A stretch of DNA of 10,628 nucleotides from an uncultured Riemerella sp. (GCA_938037185.1 CALHQK010000135.1:1-10628); one strand, 5' to 3'; shown: positions 1 through 6,506, counted from the stretch's first letter. Notes: generated by a model from the sequence alone, not told the origin. Program-made: numbers and translations.

Positions 1-984
1 CGGCTTGGCGTATCCTATACGAAGCAGAATCTGCGGAAATTGATGATTGACAGCTATCTTTTCGCGAAGCTGATTTCTAACCTCAGGAACTTCGCACGGC
101 TGGTTGATATAGGCATGCGCAATATTTTCCTTCGTAAGCGAGAGTAGAAAATGCTGGAGCGTACGCCCTGCATCTATCCATGATTGCATATCATCCGCCG
201 CACTGGTGATAAGCACGATATTGGAAGAAGAATTGATTTTCTTTAGGTCAGTTTTATTTTGTTTTTTGCCTTTAAGGCTCATTTTCACAATCGGTTCTGT
301 AATCCATCGCGGAAGATTGGGCGCTCCCAGAGCAGCATAGCTAATTCCGTCATTAGTGCTTTCAGAATGTTTCTTGTTAAAGCGTATCCACGAGAGCAAT
401 TCGGACTTGAATGCTGGGTCGTTCATTTGTATAGTATTTCCCTGCATCACAGCACCTGTCAGCTGTCCGAATGCTTCTGTATTTTTATCAAAAATCTGAA
501 TACTGACTTTATCAGAATTAAAATCTTTCAACAAATTTTTCAGCACAGCTTCGGGAATTATCTTCCCATCATAAACGGAGCGATTAGTCTGGCGTTTGGT
601 AATATATTCGGAAAGTAAATCTGCTCTAACAGCCTCTGATTTCTGTAATCCTACTTTGATAACGCCTTCTGGGCTGATATTCACTTGAGTAGCATAGCCA
701 AGGCTGCTTGCTTTTATACATAAATTCTCCAATGCACAGCCTAAACTCATGAAAAACTCACGATGGCTAGGGTCTACGGCAGGAAGTTCTCTGCTAAAAT
801 TGGGTAAAATCGTAATCTCATTTGTTCCTATTTCAAAAAGCCACGGCTGGGAGTTATGCCCAGAGGGCGCTTGTGTGGCTGCGGTAACTAACTGGATGAA
901 ATCATCATTTTGGGCATTGACTTTTAGCCCTGAAAACATTAATAAACTCATGACTAATATTTTTAATTTCATTTTCATATCCAT
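1..984 (-). CDS. Acg-type nitroreductase family protein, secreted, C-terminus cut by window edge
   Basis: A reading frame stays open from the start codon to the left edge (328 codons), so the C-terminus lies outside the window. Just after the signal peptide is QAPSGHNSQPW, the FMN-binding segment typical of Acg-like nitroreductases. Near the edge is LRIGYAKP, which in this family sits shortly before the end, so probably only about 20 residues are missing. The N-terminus has a Lys-rich start, a hydrophobic core (ILVMSLLMFSGL) and a VNA-Q cleavage site, suggesting Sec export. Three in-frame ATGs (984, 978, 972) are possible starts. The two nearer ones give a more usual signal peptide without the leading Asp; the longest is given here. 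A near-match to the -7 element (TTACTTTG, 1005-998) lies just upstream. The gene is 53 bp downstream of the Crp/Fnr-like gene in the same direction, so it may be co-transcribed. The substrate is unknown; members are FMN oxidoreductases or FMN-binding proteins linked to stress. Confidence 0.85.
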   Translation of the reverse strand, partial: MDMKMKLKILVMSLLMFSGLKVNAQNDDFIQLVTAATQAPSGHNSQPWLFEIGTNEITILPNFSRELPAVDPSHREFFMSLGCALENLCIKASSLGYATQVNISPEGVIKVGLQKSEAVRADLLSEYITKRQTNRSVYDGKIIPEAVLKNLLKDFNSDKVSIQIFDKNTEAFGQLTGAVMQGNTIQMNDPAFKSELLSWIRFNKKHSESTNDGISYAALGAPNLPRWITEPIVKMSLKGKKQNKTDLKKINSSSNIVLITSAADDMQSWIDAGRTLQHFLLSLTKENIAHAYINQPCEVPEVRNQLREKIAVNHQFPQILLRIGYAKP

Positions 985-1037
985 TGCTTTATATACACAA
1001 AGTAACGATAGAAAGATGAATTAAAAATGAACCTGAG

Positions 1038-1565
1038 TTAAAAAATACGCTTGCGGATACGGCTCAGCGCCTGCGGAGTTACACCGATGTAGGAGGCTAT
1101 ATATTTCAGTGGAACATTCTGAATGAGTTTTGGGTCTTTTTCCAGCAGCTGTCTGTATATTTCCTCTGGTGATTGCGTGAGAAATTGCGCTTCACGATGC
1201 ATTTTTTCCAAGAGAAGATTTTCTAGTATTTGGGTTTTTATCTGGAGAAATTCAGGGTTTTCAATAAGTTTTTCCAGCGAATCCCTTCCTATTCTATACG
1301 CCTTTACTTTTTTTATCGCCTGCATGGAGAGCAGAGACGGCTCCTGTTTGACAAACGAAGCATAAGACATACAAAAATCGCCTGTAGAGCATATATCTAC
1401 AGTGGTCTCTTTCTGTGTGGTGGGATTATAATAAAAAAAACGAATAATTCCCTCATCTATGTAGTAGAGCCATTTTTCAACACTTCCTACCTCGGTAAGA
1501 AATTCATCTTTCTTAAAATGCACTTCAGTAAAATAGGTTTCAAGTATTTCAGAGGAAATTTTCAT
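1038..1565 (-). CDS. Crp/Fnr family transcriptional regulator (short form)
   Basis: This 175-residue protein has the Crp/Fnr layout. Residues 1-115 form a cyclic-nucleotide-binding-like beta-roll, with FLTEVGSVEKWLYYIDEGIIR as the usual 'no nucleotide, but sensor fold' N-terminal pattern. A connecting helix follows (LENLLLEKMHREAQFLTQ), then a C-terminal helix-turn-helix at about residues 151-173 (PLKYIASYIGVTPQALSRIR). It lacks the Cys cluster of true FNR and the RxS phosphate-binding motif of CRP, so the ligand cannot be predicted; Bacteroidota carry many such orphans. It lies 53 bp after the GyrI-like gene and 53 bp before the nitroreductase gene, all in one direction, and is probably a local regulator. 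A TCAAAT-N4-ATTTGA inverted repeat sits 13-28 bp upstream of its ATG. Family assignment is firm; the regulon is unknown. Confidence 0.9.
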   Translation of the reverse strand: MKISSEILETYFTEVHFKKDEFLTEVGSVEKWLYYIDEGIIRFFYYNPTTQKETTVDICSTGDFCMSYASFVKQEPSLLSMQAIKKVKAYRIGRDSLEKLIENPEFLQIKTQILENLLLEKMHREAQFLTQSPEEIYRQLLEKDPKLIQNVPLKYIASYIGVTPQALSRIRKRIF

Positions 1566-1577
1566 GATTTTTTGCTG

Positions 1578-1593
1578 TCAAATTTTTATTTGA
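1578..1593. repeat. Short perfect inverted repeat upstream of the Crp/Fnr-like gene
   Basis: TCAAAT and ATTTGA form perfect 6-bp arms around a TTTT spacer, centred about 20 bp upstream of the ATG at 1565. The position would suit an autoregulatory operator. The arms are AT-rich, so a chance occurrence is quite possible. Confidence 0.3.
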
Positions 1594-1618
1594 ATTAAAA
1601 TTTAGATTTATTGTCTTT

Positions 1619-2068
1619 TTATATATTGGAATCCTTTACACCTATAAAAATCTCTACTTCCGAGAGGTCGCCTTGCTGAGATTTTTCTGTATACAATTCG
1701 TAATCATATTGATAAAGCCTGTTTAGTTCCTTATCTTGTTCCCATATTTTTTGCCATGCTTCTGCTACAGCCTGAGGCATCGCTCCTTTAGCAAGAAATC
1801 TCTTAAAATTCTGTTTAGGAAACTCCCTTCCGACCAACCCGCTTGGGATTTCATCAAGCGAAGATACTTCCAGTCCCAAAAGCGTGGTATATTCACCTGT
1901 ATAATCACTTTCGTAGTCTGTATAGATAGCATAAACATTGCTGTTCACTGCATTTGGGATTTTACTGATGATATTTTCAGAATAAAACTGATTCCAAAGA
2001 CCTCCGATGTCCTGCATTGCTTGTCCATTCTGATTTGTCGTGCGTGTTTCTATACCAATTATTTTCAT
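1619..2068 (-). CDS. GyrI/Cass2-like effector-binding domain protein
   Basis: This 149-residue, single-domain protein matches the GyrI-like (AraC effector-binding, SRPBCC-type tandem) fold. Recognisable pieces in order are NVYAIYTDYESDYTGEYTTLLGLEV (residues 44-68, given here as the conserved 'YAIY-DYESD-GEY-LLG' strand pair), FAKGA-like FLAKGAMPQAVAEAWQKIW (91-109), DYELY with the conserved acidic residue Glu124, and the closing strand VEIFIGVK (138-145). Stand-alone relatives bind cationic or hydrophobic drugs, and some were proposed to hydrolyse reactive compounds; here binding of a small molecule is only inferred. There is no DNA-binding domain, so any regulatory role would need a partner. 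It lies downstream of the SnoaL-gene terminator and upstream of a Crp/Fnr gene, and probably begins a GyrI-Crp-nitroreductase transcript. No exact -7 element was found in the 95 bp upstream. Confidence 0.82.
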   Translation of the reverse strand: MKIIGIETRTTNQNGQAMQDIGGLWNQFYSENIISKIPNAVNSNVYAIYTDYESDYTGEYTTLLGLEVSSLDEIPSGLVGREFPKQNFKRFLAKGAMPQAVAEAWQKIWEQDKELNRLYQYDYELYTEKSQQGDLSEVEIFIGVKDSNI

Positions 2069-2163
2069 ATCTATAAACTTTACACTCCAAATAAACTAAA
2101 AAATTATTGTATAAAAAAATATTCTTATTATCTTTTATCTTTTTTACCTTTTAAAATAAAGCT

Positions 2164-2199
2164 AAAAAATCCTCCCACTCTAAAAGTGAAAGGATTTTT
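2164..2199 (-). terminator. Rho-independent terminator after the SnoaL-like gene
   Basis: Outer arms AAAAATCCT (2165-2173) and AGGATTTTT (2191-2199) pair perfectly. Inner CACT/AGTG (2176-2179 with 2185-2188) extends the stem past a 2x2 internal loop. Read on the minus strand, it ends in a run of six T. It begins 19 bp after the stop codon at 2218 and separates this gene from the GyrI-like gene. Confidence 0.8.
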
Positions 2200-2217
2200 A
2201 TCTGTATATGATTTCAT

Positions 2218-2994
2218 TTAGAACCCAAATTTTCCATTCTGGTTCTTCCAGTTTTCTTTTGGTGTAATCGGCTCTATGGTATCCCAGTGTTCTGCTATTT
2301 TTCCGTTCTCCACTCGGAAAAGGTCATAGAAAGAAGAATGCACACCGCCTATCTGCCCTTCGCTCACAGTCAAAACAAAATTTCCTTCGCCCAAAACTTT
2401 GTGAATTTTATCGTATTTCATAGTAATTCCCTGCTTCGCCATTGCTTCCAAAGCGCTTCCCAAACCTGAGAGGTTATCTGGAATCTGCGGATTATGCTGG
2501 AGATAATTGTCCCCATCAAAATACTGCGCCAATCGCTCCATTTTACCATTTACCAAGATATCTTCCACGAAATTCTGCACCAGTGTTTTGTTGGCTTCGG
2601 TTTTGTCAAGGTCTTTTACCTCAGTTGTTCCGTCGGTCATTGTTCGTCCGCTTGGATTTGGCTGGTTTGGTTTTTCTTGTAGGTTGTCCCAGTGCTCTAC
2701 GATTTTACCATTTTCAAAACGGAAGATATCAAACCCTATTTTTTCACCAAAGAAATTGTAATCGGTATGCGCAAACACATAGTCGCCATCCTGAAAAACT
2801 CGCACGGTATTCACACGGGCAGACCCCGCAGGAAGCGCCTGCAATGCCTCTCCGAAACCTGCCAATCCGTCACCTATCAAGAGATTGTGCTGTTTGTAAT
2901 TATCAGCGTTGATATATCCTACTGGCTCAGCTGCGCCTGTTTCAATAGCTTTTAATAACTCTACTACTTGTTGTTTTCTGTTTACTTGTGTCAT
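2218..2994 (-). CDS. Tandem SnoaL-like (NTF2-fold) protein
   Basis: This 258-residue protein consists of two NTF2-like modules of the COG4922 'SnoaL-like aldol condensation-catalysing' type. Each has the same landmarks: YKQHN at 33-37 and YLQHN at 164-168; GDGLAGFGEAL (41-51) matching PDNLSGLGSAL (172-182); and FRFENGKIVEHWD (91-103) matching FRVENGKIAEHWD (226-238). The halves are about 132-135 residues apart, so this is an internal duplication or fusion. VFAH (His76) in the first module corresponds to a stretch with no His (VLTV, 207-210) in the second, suggesting that the two pockets differ. There is no signal peptide, so the protein is cytoplasmic. The reaction and substrate are unknown. 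A -7 element at 3052-3045 and an FNR-like palindrome at 3075-3088 lie upstream, and a terminator follows, so it is probably monocistronic and under Crp/Fnr-type control. Confidence 0.85.
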   Translation of the reverse strand: MTQVNRKQQVVELLKAIETGAAEPVGYINADNYKQHNLLIGDGLAGFGEALQALPAGSARVNTVRVFQDGDYVFAHTDYNFFGEKIGFDIFRFENGKIVEHWDNLQEKPNQPNPSGRTMTDGTTEVKDLDKTEANKTLVQNFVEDILVNGKMERLAQYFDGDNYLQHNPQIPDNLSGLGSALEAMAKQGITMKYDKIHKVLGEGNFVLTVSEGQIGGVHSSFYDLFRVENGKIAEHWDTIEPITPKENWKNQNGKFGF

Positions 2995-3044
2995 AACCTT
3001 TGTATTTTATTTTGTTAATATTGATTTGCTTTTAATTTCTGGGA

Positions 3045-3052
3045 CAAAGGTA
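3045..3052 (-). promoter_or_regulatory. Predicted -7 promoter element for the SnoaL-like gene
   Basis: Minus-strand TACCTTTG is an exact match to the Bacteroidetes TAnnTTTG element, about 50 bp upstream of the ATG at 2994. No TTG -33 element lies at the usual spacing of about 19-21 bp, which would fit a promoter that needs an activator. Confidence 0.6.
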
Positions 3053-3074
3053 TAGGCTTTGGGAACGGAAAACA

Positions 3075-3088
3075 TTGAACAAGTTCAA
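3075..3088. promoter_or_regulatory. FNR/Crp-like palindromic operator
   Basis: The 14-bp sequence TTGAACAAGTTCAA is a perfect inverted repeat with TTGAAC/GTTCAA arms and a 2-bp spacer. It has the TTGA-N6-TCAA skeleton of Crp/FNR sites. Its centre (3081.5) lies 33 bp upstream of the centre of the -7 element at 3045-3052, placing it near -40 to -41.5 of the predicted start, the class II activator position. It overlaps the stop codon (3087-3085) of the adjacent Crp/Fnr-like gene. That this or another Crp/Fnr protein binds it is inferred. Confidence 0.55.
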
Positions 3089-3663
3089 TAAAACATTTTT
3101 CTGCGAATTTTACTTACAAACTCGTGGGTTACACCAAGGTAAGCGGCGATTTGTATATTCGTAAGGCGCTGGGCAATTTGCGGATATTGGGCAAGAAATT
3201 CCTTGTAACGCTCCTCGGCGGTCTTGCTGAGATTGTCTATCATACGGCGCTGGAGGGCGATGTGAGTTTTGAGAGTCATTATCCTGAAAAGATGTTCCGC
3301 TATCGGAATATGCTCAAAAGCATACTGCTTGTCCTGATGAGAAATAAGCAGGACTTCGCTGTCTTCCAGCGCCTGAATATAGAGCTGGGAAGGAATTTGG
3401 TTCATAAAACTATCAAAATCTGTCACCCACCAGTCTTCCGCACCGAAGAAAAGCACCTGCTCATCGCCATTTCGGTCAATGTGATAAATGCGAAACAGCC
3501 CTTTGGTGATAAAGGCTTCGAATCTGCAGACTTCTCCCTTTTGAAGAAGAAATTCTTTCTTTTTAATTTTCTTTTCGGTAAAAAGCGAACACAGCTGAGC
3601 TATTTGTTCTTCTTTATCGTTAATGTGTTTCGCAAAATGGCTCTGCAACAAAGAAATATCCAA
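3085..3663 (-). CDS. Crp/Fnr family transcriptional regulator, TTG start
   Basis: This 192-residue protein has a cNMP-binding-like sensor domain (about residues 25-115, including FLLQKGEVCRFEAFITKG). A dimerisation helix rich in basic residues follows (LKTHIALQRRMIDNLSKTAEER, here spanning 131-152). The helix-turn-helix is at 167-190 (LTNIQIAAYLGVTHEFVSKI). The start is TTG at 3663: there is no in-frame ATG until residue 87, inside the sensor domain, and an in-frame TAA lies 12-15 bases upstream of the TTG. The protein lacks FNR-type cysteines and has no CRP phosphate-binding motif, so the ligand is unknown. The next gene on the strand is the SnoaL-like gene, whose promoter carries an FNR-like palindrome overlapping this gene's stop codon, making this regulator the obvious candidate activator. 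A -7 element at 3692-3685 gives it its own promoter. Confidence 0.9.
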   Translation of the reverse strand: MDISLLQSHFAKHINDKEEQIAQLCSLFTEKKIKKKEFLLQKGEVCRFEAFITKGLFRIYHIDRNGDEQVLFFGAEDWWVTDFDSFMNQIPSQLYIQALEDSEVLLISHQDKQYAFEHIPIAEHLFRIMTLKTHIALQRRMIDNLSKTAEERYKEFLAQYPQIAQRLTNIQIAAYLGVTHEFVSKIRRKMFY

Positions 3664-3684
3664 GGAAATACTATTTTATTGATA

Positions 3685-3692
3685 CAAAAATA
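3685..3692 (-). promoter_or_regulatory. Predicted -7 promoter element for the TTG-start Crp/Fnr gene
   Basis: Minus-strand TATTTTTG matches TAnnTTTG, 21 bp upstream of the TTG start, implying a leader of only about 18 nt. A TTG lies upstream but at a short spacing (13 bp), so the -33 element is uncertain. Confidence 0.5.
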
Positions 3693-3726
3693 ATGAATTT
3701 ACACCCAATAAAAATCTTTTCCTATT

Positions 3727-4302
3727 TTAATCCGCAAAATCCTGCGCGAATGATTTGATTTCAGGGAAGAAAATTTCGTATTTCTCACGGAGGAAATCTT
3801 TATTTGCTAAAAACGCAGGGAATACATTGGTGGTTTTGTCCAAAAACTGGGCTTTGTTCACCACATTCCGAAAGCTGTACTCTATCCCCCACTCATTTCG
3901 GTAGTTGTAGAGCCAGTTGTCCTGCTGCATCTTATCCAAAACTTTTTTGAAAACCTCGGGCAAAAATTCCTCGTATCGGCGGAGGACAGCATAGACCCTT
4001 TGCGAATGCTCCTGCCACTCGCGCTGGGAATTTTCAGCGGTATCATTTGCGAGGAAATAGTCAAACGCCACATCCACAAACGCCCCAGAATACAATCTTA
4101 CCAGCGGTCGGAAAGGCGCTTTCGCCTCGTGTATCAGCGGATGCGCATCTGTGAAAGTATCTATCGCTCTATGCAGTTTTATGCCTTTCTGTATGCTTTC
4201 TGGAAGGCGGGCTACATCTCTGTTCTTCACAAAATCCGCAATCATATTGCCGACGAGCTGTTCCTCGGAAAAAGAAAGATAAGAATGAGCTAAAAAATTC
4301 AT
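3727..4302 (-). CDS. acpH: Acyl carrier protein phosphodiesterase (AcpH family)
   Basis: This 191-residue protein of the AcpH/DUF479 family removes the 4'-phosphopantetheine group from holo-acyl carrier protein in the cytoplasm. The N-terminal MNFLAHSYLSF, GNMIADF (18-24) and the HD-like metal-binding stretch HRAIDTFTDAHP (44-55, with His44, Asp48, Asp52 and His54) are the family hallmarks. YSGAFVDVAFDYFLA (71-85) follows, with Asp77 and Asp81. An in-frame ATG 33 bases further upstream (4335) would add 11 residues (MALSTLNAEYK), but family members begin at MNFLAH, so the ATG at 4302 is preferred. The length is normal. It starts 50 bp after the radA stop with no terminator or promoter seen between, so the two are probably co-transcribed. 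No hairpin was seen between its stop and the Crp/Fnr gene, so some read-through is possible. Confidence 0.88.
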   Translation of the reverse strand: MNFLAHSYLSFSEEQLVGNMIADFVKNRDVARLPESIQKGIKLHRAIDTFTDAHPLIHEAKAPFRPLVRLYSGAFVDVAFDYFLANDTAENSQREWQEHSQRVYAVLRRYEEFLPEVFKKVLDKMQQDNWLYNYRNEWGIEYSFRNVVNKAQFLDKTTNVFPAFLANKDFLREKYEIFFPEIKSFAQDFAD

Positions 4303-4352
4303 TTTGTATTCTGCATTTAAAGTTGATAAAGCCAATGAAAACCGCCGACTTC

Positions 4353-5705
4353 CTAAAACAATCTTTGATGAAAATCCTCTATTTTGCTGACTTCCACAAT
4401 TTCTATTTTAAAGCCTTTTTTAGGAAGTTTGTTTTGTTTAGAAATGAAAATTCTCTCGTAGCCTAATTTCTCCGCCTCCAAAATCCTTTTCTCCACCTGC
4501 GGAACAGGGCGAATCTCTCCGCTGAGTCCTATTTCTCCCGCAAAACAAACATTATCAGGTATCGCTTCATCTTCATTGGAAGAAAGGATGGCTGCCACTA
4601 CCGCTAAATCCAATGCCGTGTCGCCCGTTTTCATTCCTCCCGTGATGTTTAGGAAAACATCTTTCGCCCCGAGCATAAAACCTGCCCGCTTTTCTAAAAC
4701 CGCAAGGAGCATATTCAGCCTCTTGCTGTCAAAACCTGTGGAGCTACGCTGCGGCGTTCCATAGACTGCACTGCTTACCAATGCCTGAATTTCCAGAAGC
4801 ATGGCTCTGTTTCCCTCCAAAGTAACCGCGACGGCATTTCCTGAAAGGTCTTCGGATTTTTTGGTGATGAGGATTTCGGAAGGGTTTTTTATTTCTTTTA
4901 ATCCTGCTGAAATCATTTCATAAATCCCAATTTCAGAAGTGGAACCAAATCTGTTCTTGCTGGCTCTCAGCAATCGGAAAAGGTGGTTTCTGTCGCCATC
5001 AAAATTGAGAACCACATCCACCATATGTTCTAGGACTTTTGGCCCTGCTATCTGTCCATCTTTCGTGATGTGTCCCACCAAGAAAACTGGAATATTGGTT
5101 TCTTTAGCGAATTTGATGACCTCCGAAGAGCATTCTCTAATCTGCGAAACCGTCCCTGGCGAACTCTCTATCAGCTGGGACTGAAGTGTCTGGATACTGT
5201 CTATAATCACAAAATCTGGCTGAAGTTTTTTCGCCTCGGAGAGGATTTTTTCCACCGAAGTTTCAGTGTAGAGAAAACAATTTGGATTTTGGATTTCGGT
5301 AAGTCTGTCCGCTCTCATTTTTATCTGTGATGCACTCTCCTCTCCTGAAACATAGAGTATTTTTTTCTTCATTTTCAGGGCAAGCTGCAGGAGCAGTGTA
5401 GATTTCCCAATCCCTGGTTCGCCGCCTATCAAGGTAACAGAGCCCAGCACGATGCCTCCGCCCAGCACCCTGTTCAGCTCCTCGCTGGGAGTTTTTATAC
5501 GATGTTCGGTATTGACCTCCACATCCGTTATCGTCACTACTTTTTGTTTCCCTTCGCCCAAAATATGGTAGGTAGGCGATTTTGATTTTTCTACAATTTC
5601 CTCCACCAGAGTATTCCAAGAACCGCAGTTCCTGCACTGCCCAAGCCACTGCGAATACTGTGTTCCGCAATTCTGACAGAAATATGCTGTTTTTACTTTT
5701 GCCAC
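4353..5705 (-). CDS. radA: DNA repair protein RadA (Sms)
   Basis: This 450-residue protein is full length for RadA, a RecA-like, DnaB-like motor that drives branch migration of recombination intermediates. A CxxC...CxxC zinc finger is formed by Cys10, Cys13, Cys24 and Cys27. The Walker A motif is GEPGIGKST (95-103, Lys101), and Walker B is around FVIIDS (165-170). The RadA-specific KNRFG motif is at 250-254, and a Lon-protease-like C-terminal domain runs from about 280 to 450 (including TGGMKTGDTALDLAV). The start is GTG at 5705; this gives the MAKxK...FxCxxCG beginning typical of the family, and no in-frame ATG lies between it and the upstream in-frame TAA. It is divergent from mlaE with only 51 bp between them, so the promoters overlap or adjoin. 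I saw no exact TAnnTTTG on the radA side. Confidence 0.97.
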   Translation of the reverse strand: MAKVKTAYFCQNCGTQYSQWLGQCRNCGSWNTLVEEIVEKSKSPTYHILGEGKQKVVTITDVEVNTEHRIKTPSEELNRVLGGGIVLGSVTLIGGEPGIGKSTLLLQLALKMKKKILYVSGEESASQIKMRADRLTEIQNPNCFLYTETSVEKILSEAKKLQPDFVIIDSIQTLQSQLIESSPGTVSQIRECSSEVIKFAKETNIPVFLVGHITKDGQIAGPKVLEHMVDVVLNFDGDRNHLFRLLRASKNRFGSTSEIGIYEMISAGLKEIKNPSEILITKKSEDLSGNAVAVTLEGNRAMLLEIQALVSSAVYGTPQRSSTGFDSKRLNMLLAVLEKRAGFMLGAKDVFLNITGGMKTGDTALDLAVVAAILSSNEDEAIPDNVCFAGEIGLSGEIRPVPQVEKRILEAEKLGYERIFISKQNKLPKKGFKIEIVEVSKIEDFHQRLF

Positions 5706-5744
5706 AAATGATGTTTTAGGTGGTGCAATTTAAACAAAAAAGAT

Positions 5745-5752
5745 TATTTTTG
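5745..5752 (+). promoter_or_regulatory. Predicted -7 promoter element for mlaE-mlaF
   Basis: TATTTTTG is an exact TAnnTTTG match whose last base is only 4 bp before the ATG at 5757. Transcription would start at or within a few bases of that ATG, implying a leaderless message or use of the second ATG (5766). No TTG -33 element is evident. Confidence 0.5.
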
Positions 5753-5756
5753 CATC

Positions 5757-6506
5757 ATGTTTAGAATGTTCAGAAGTTTAGGAGAATATGTACTCCTTTT
5801 AGGAAAAGTACTGAGAAAACCACAGAAATCTAAAGTTTTTTCAAGGCTTTTCATGAGAGAAATCAACGATTTAGGAGTTGATTCTTTTGGTTTAGTATTA
5901 TTCACTTCCCTGTTTGTGGGAGCAGTGGTCGCTATACAGATGTATAACAACTTTAGTACAGCATCTATTCCCATTCCGCTGCCTTATGTAGGACACGCTA
6001 CCAAAGTGGTTCTCATCTTGGAATTTTCACCTACGATTATCAGTGTGATTTTAGCAGGGAAAGTGGGCTCTTACATCGCTTCTTCCATTGGGACAATGCG
6101 AGTAACAGAACAGATTGATGCTTTGGATATTATGGGAGTAAACTCGGCTAACTTCCTTATCCTTCCAAAGATTTTGGCTTGTATTATTTTTAATCCTTTG
6201 CTCATTGCTATCAGTATCGTAGTGGGTGTTTTCGGAGGATATCTGGCTGGTGTTTTCACTGGCTCTTGGACGGAATCCAACTATATCACTGGGGTTCAGA
6301 TGGATTTTCCTACTTTCTTTATTTGGTATGCTTTTATGAAAACGGCTGTTTTCGCGTTTCTGATTGCAACCATCCCAGCATATTTCGGCTATAATGTAAA
6401 AGGTGGATCACTGGAAGTAGGGCGTGCAAGTACCCAAGCGGTAGTTTGGACTATTGTAGCCATCATCATCGCTAACTTAATTTTAACTCAAATGTTCTTA
6501 AGCTAA
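5757..6506 (+). CDS. mlaE: MlaE family lipid ABC transporter permease
   Basis: This 249-residue inner-membrane permease belongs to the MlaE (DUF140) family, which with MlaF moves phospholipids or other lipids between the inner membrane and a periplasmic MCE protein. The diagnostic segment is at 91-127: SPTIISVILAGKVGSYIASS followed by the GTMRVTEQIDALDIMG coupling region. Hydrophobic stretches lie at about 45-61, 86-110, 136-170, 186-208 and 229-248, the usual five to six segments. The first ATG (5757) is given. An in-frame ATG three codons on (5766) is possible because the -7 element lies only 4 bp before the first. The stop codon overlaps the mlaF start (TAATG), indicating translational coupling. 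Length is normal for the family. The actual substrate in this organism is not shown by the sequence. Confidence 0.93.
   Translation: MFRMFRSLGEYVLLLGKVLRKPQKSKVFSRLFMREINDLGVDSFGLVLFTSLFVGAVVAIQMYNNFSTASIPIPLPYVGHATKVVLILEFSPTIISVILAGKVGSYIASSIGTMRVTEQIDALDIMGVNSANFLILPKILACIIFNPLLIAISIVVGVFGGYLAGVFTGSWTESNYITGVQMDFPTFFIWYAFMKTAVFAFLIATIPAYFGYNVKGGSLEVGRASTQAVVWTIVAIIIANLILTQMFLS

Noticed and set aside
259..1024. Plus-strand open frames of 119 and 91 codons near the left edge
   Set aside because: Both are antisense to the nitroreductase frame, which stays open for 328 codons and contains family motifs.
2442..2912. A 156-codon plus-strand open frame within the SnoaL-like gene
   Set aside because: It is antisense to well-matched SnoaL motifs, with irregular Cys/His/Arg-rich composition and no family resemblance.
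3124..3693. A 189-codon plus-strand open frame covering the TTG-start Crp/Fnr gene
   Set aside because: It lies antisense to a gene with clear Crp/Fnr sensor and helix-turn-helix domains, shows no recognisable domain itself, and has no promoter element. It is a shadow frame.
3664..3726. A possible terminator between the ACP phosphodiesterase gene and the Crp/Fnr gene
   Set aside because: The stretch is AT-rich with short complementary pieces but no stable stem followed by a T-run.
4303..4335. An 11-residue N-terminal extension of the ACP phosphodiesterase
   Set aside because: The family begins at MNFLAH, the extension has no conserved feature, and starting at 4302 leaves a normal 50-bp gap from radA.
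5263..5670. A 135-codon minus-strand frame overlapping radA
   Set aside because: It is in a different frame of the same strand as radA, whose zinc finger and Walker A lie across this region.
5706..5756. A -7 element for radA in the shared divergent gap
   Set aside because: Minus-strand candidates (TTTTTTG, TTAAATTG) deviate from TAnnTTTG in sequence or spacing, so none is called.
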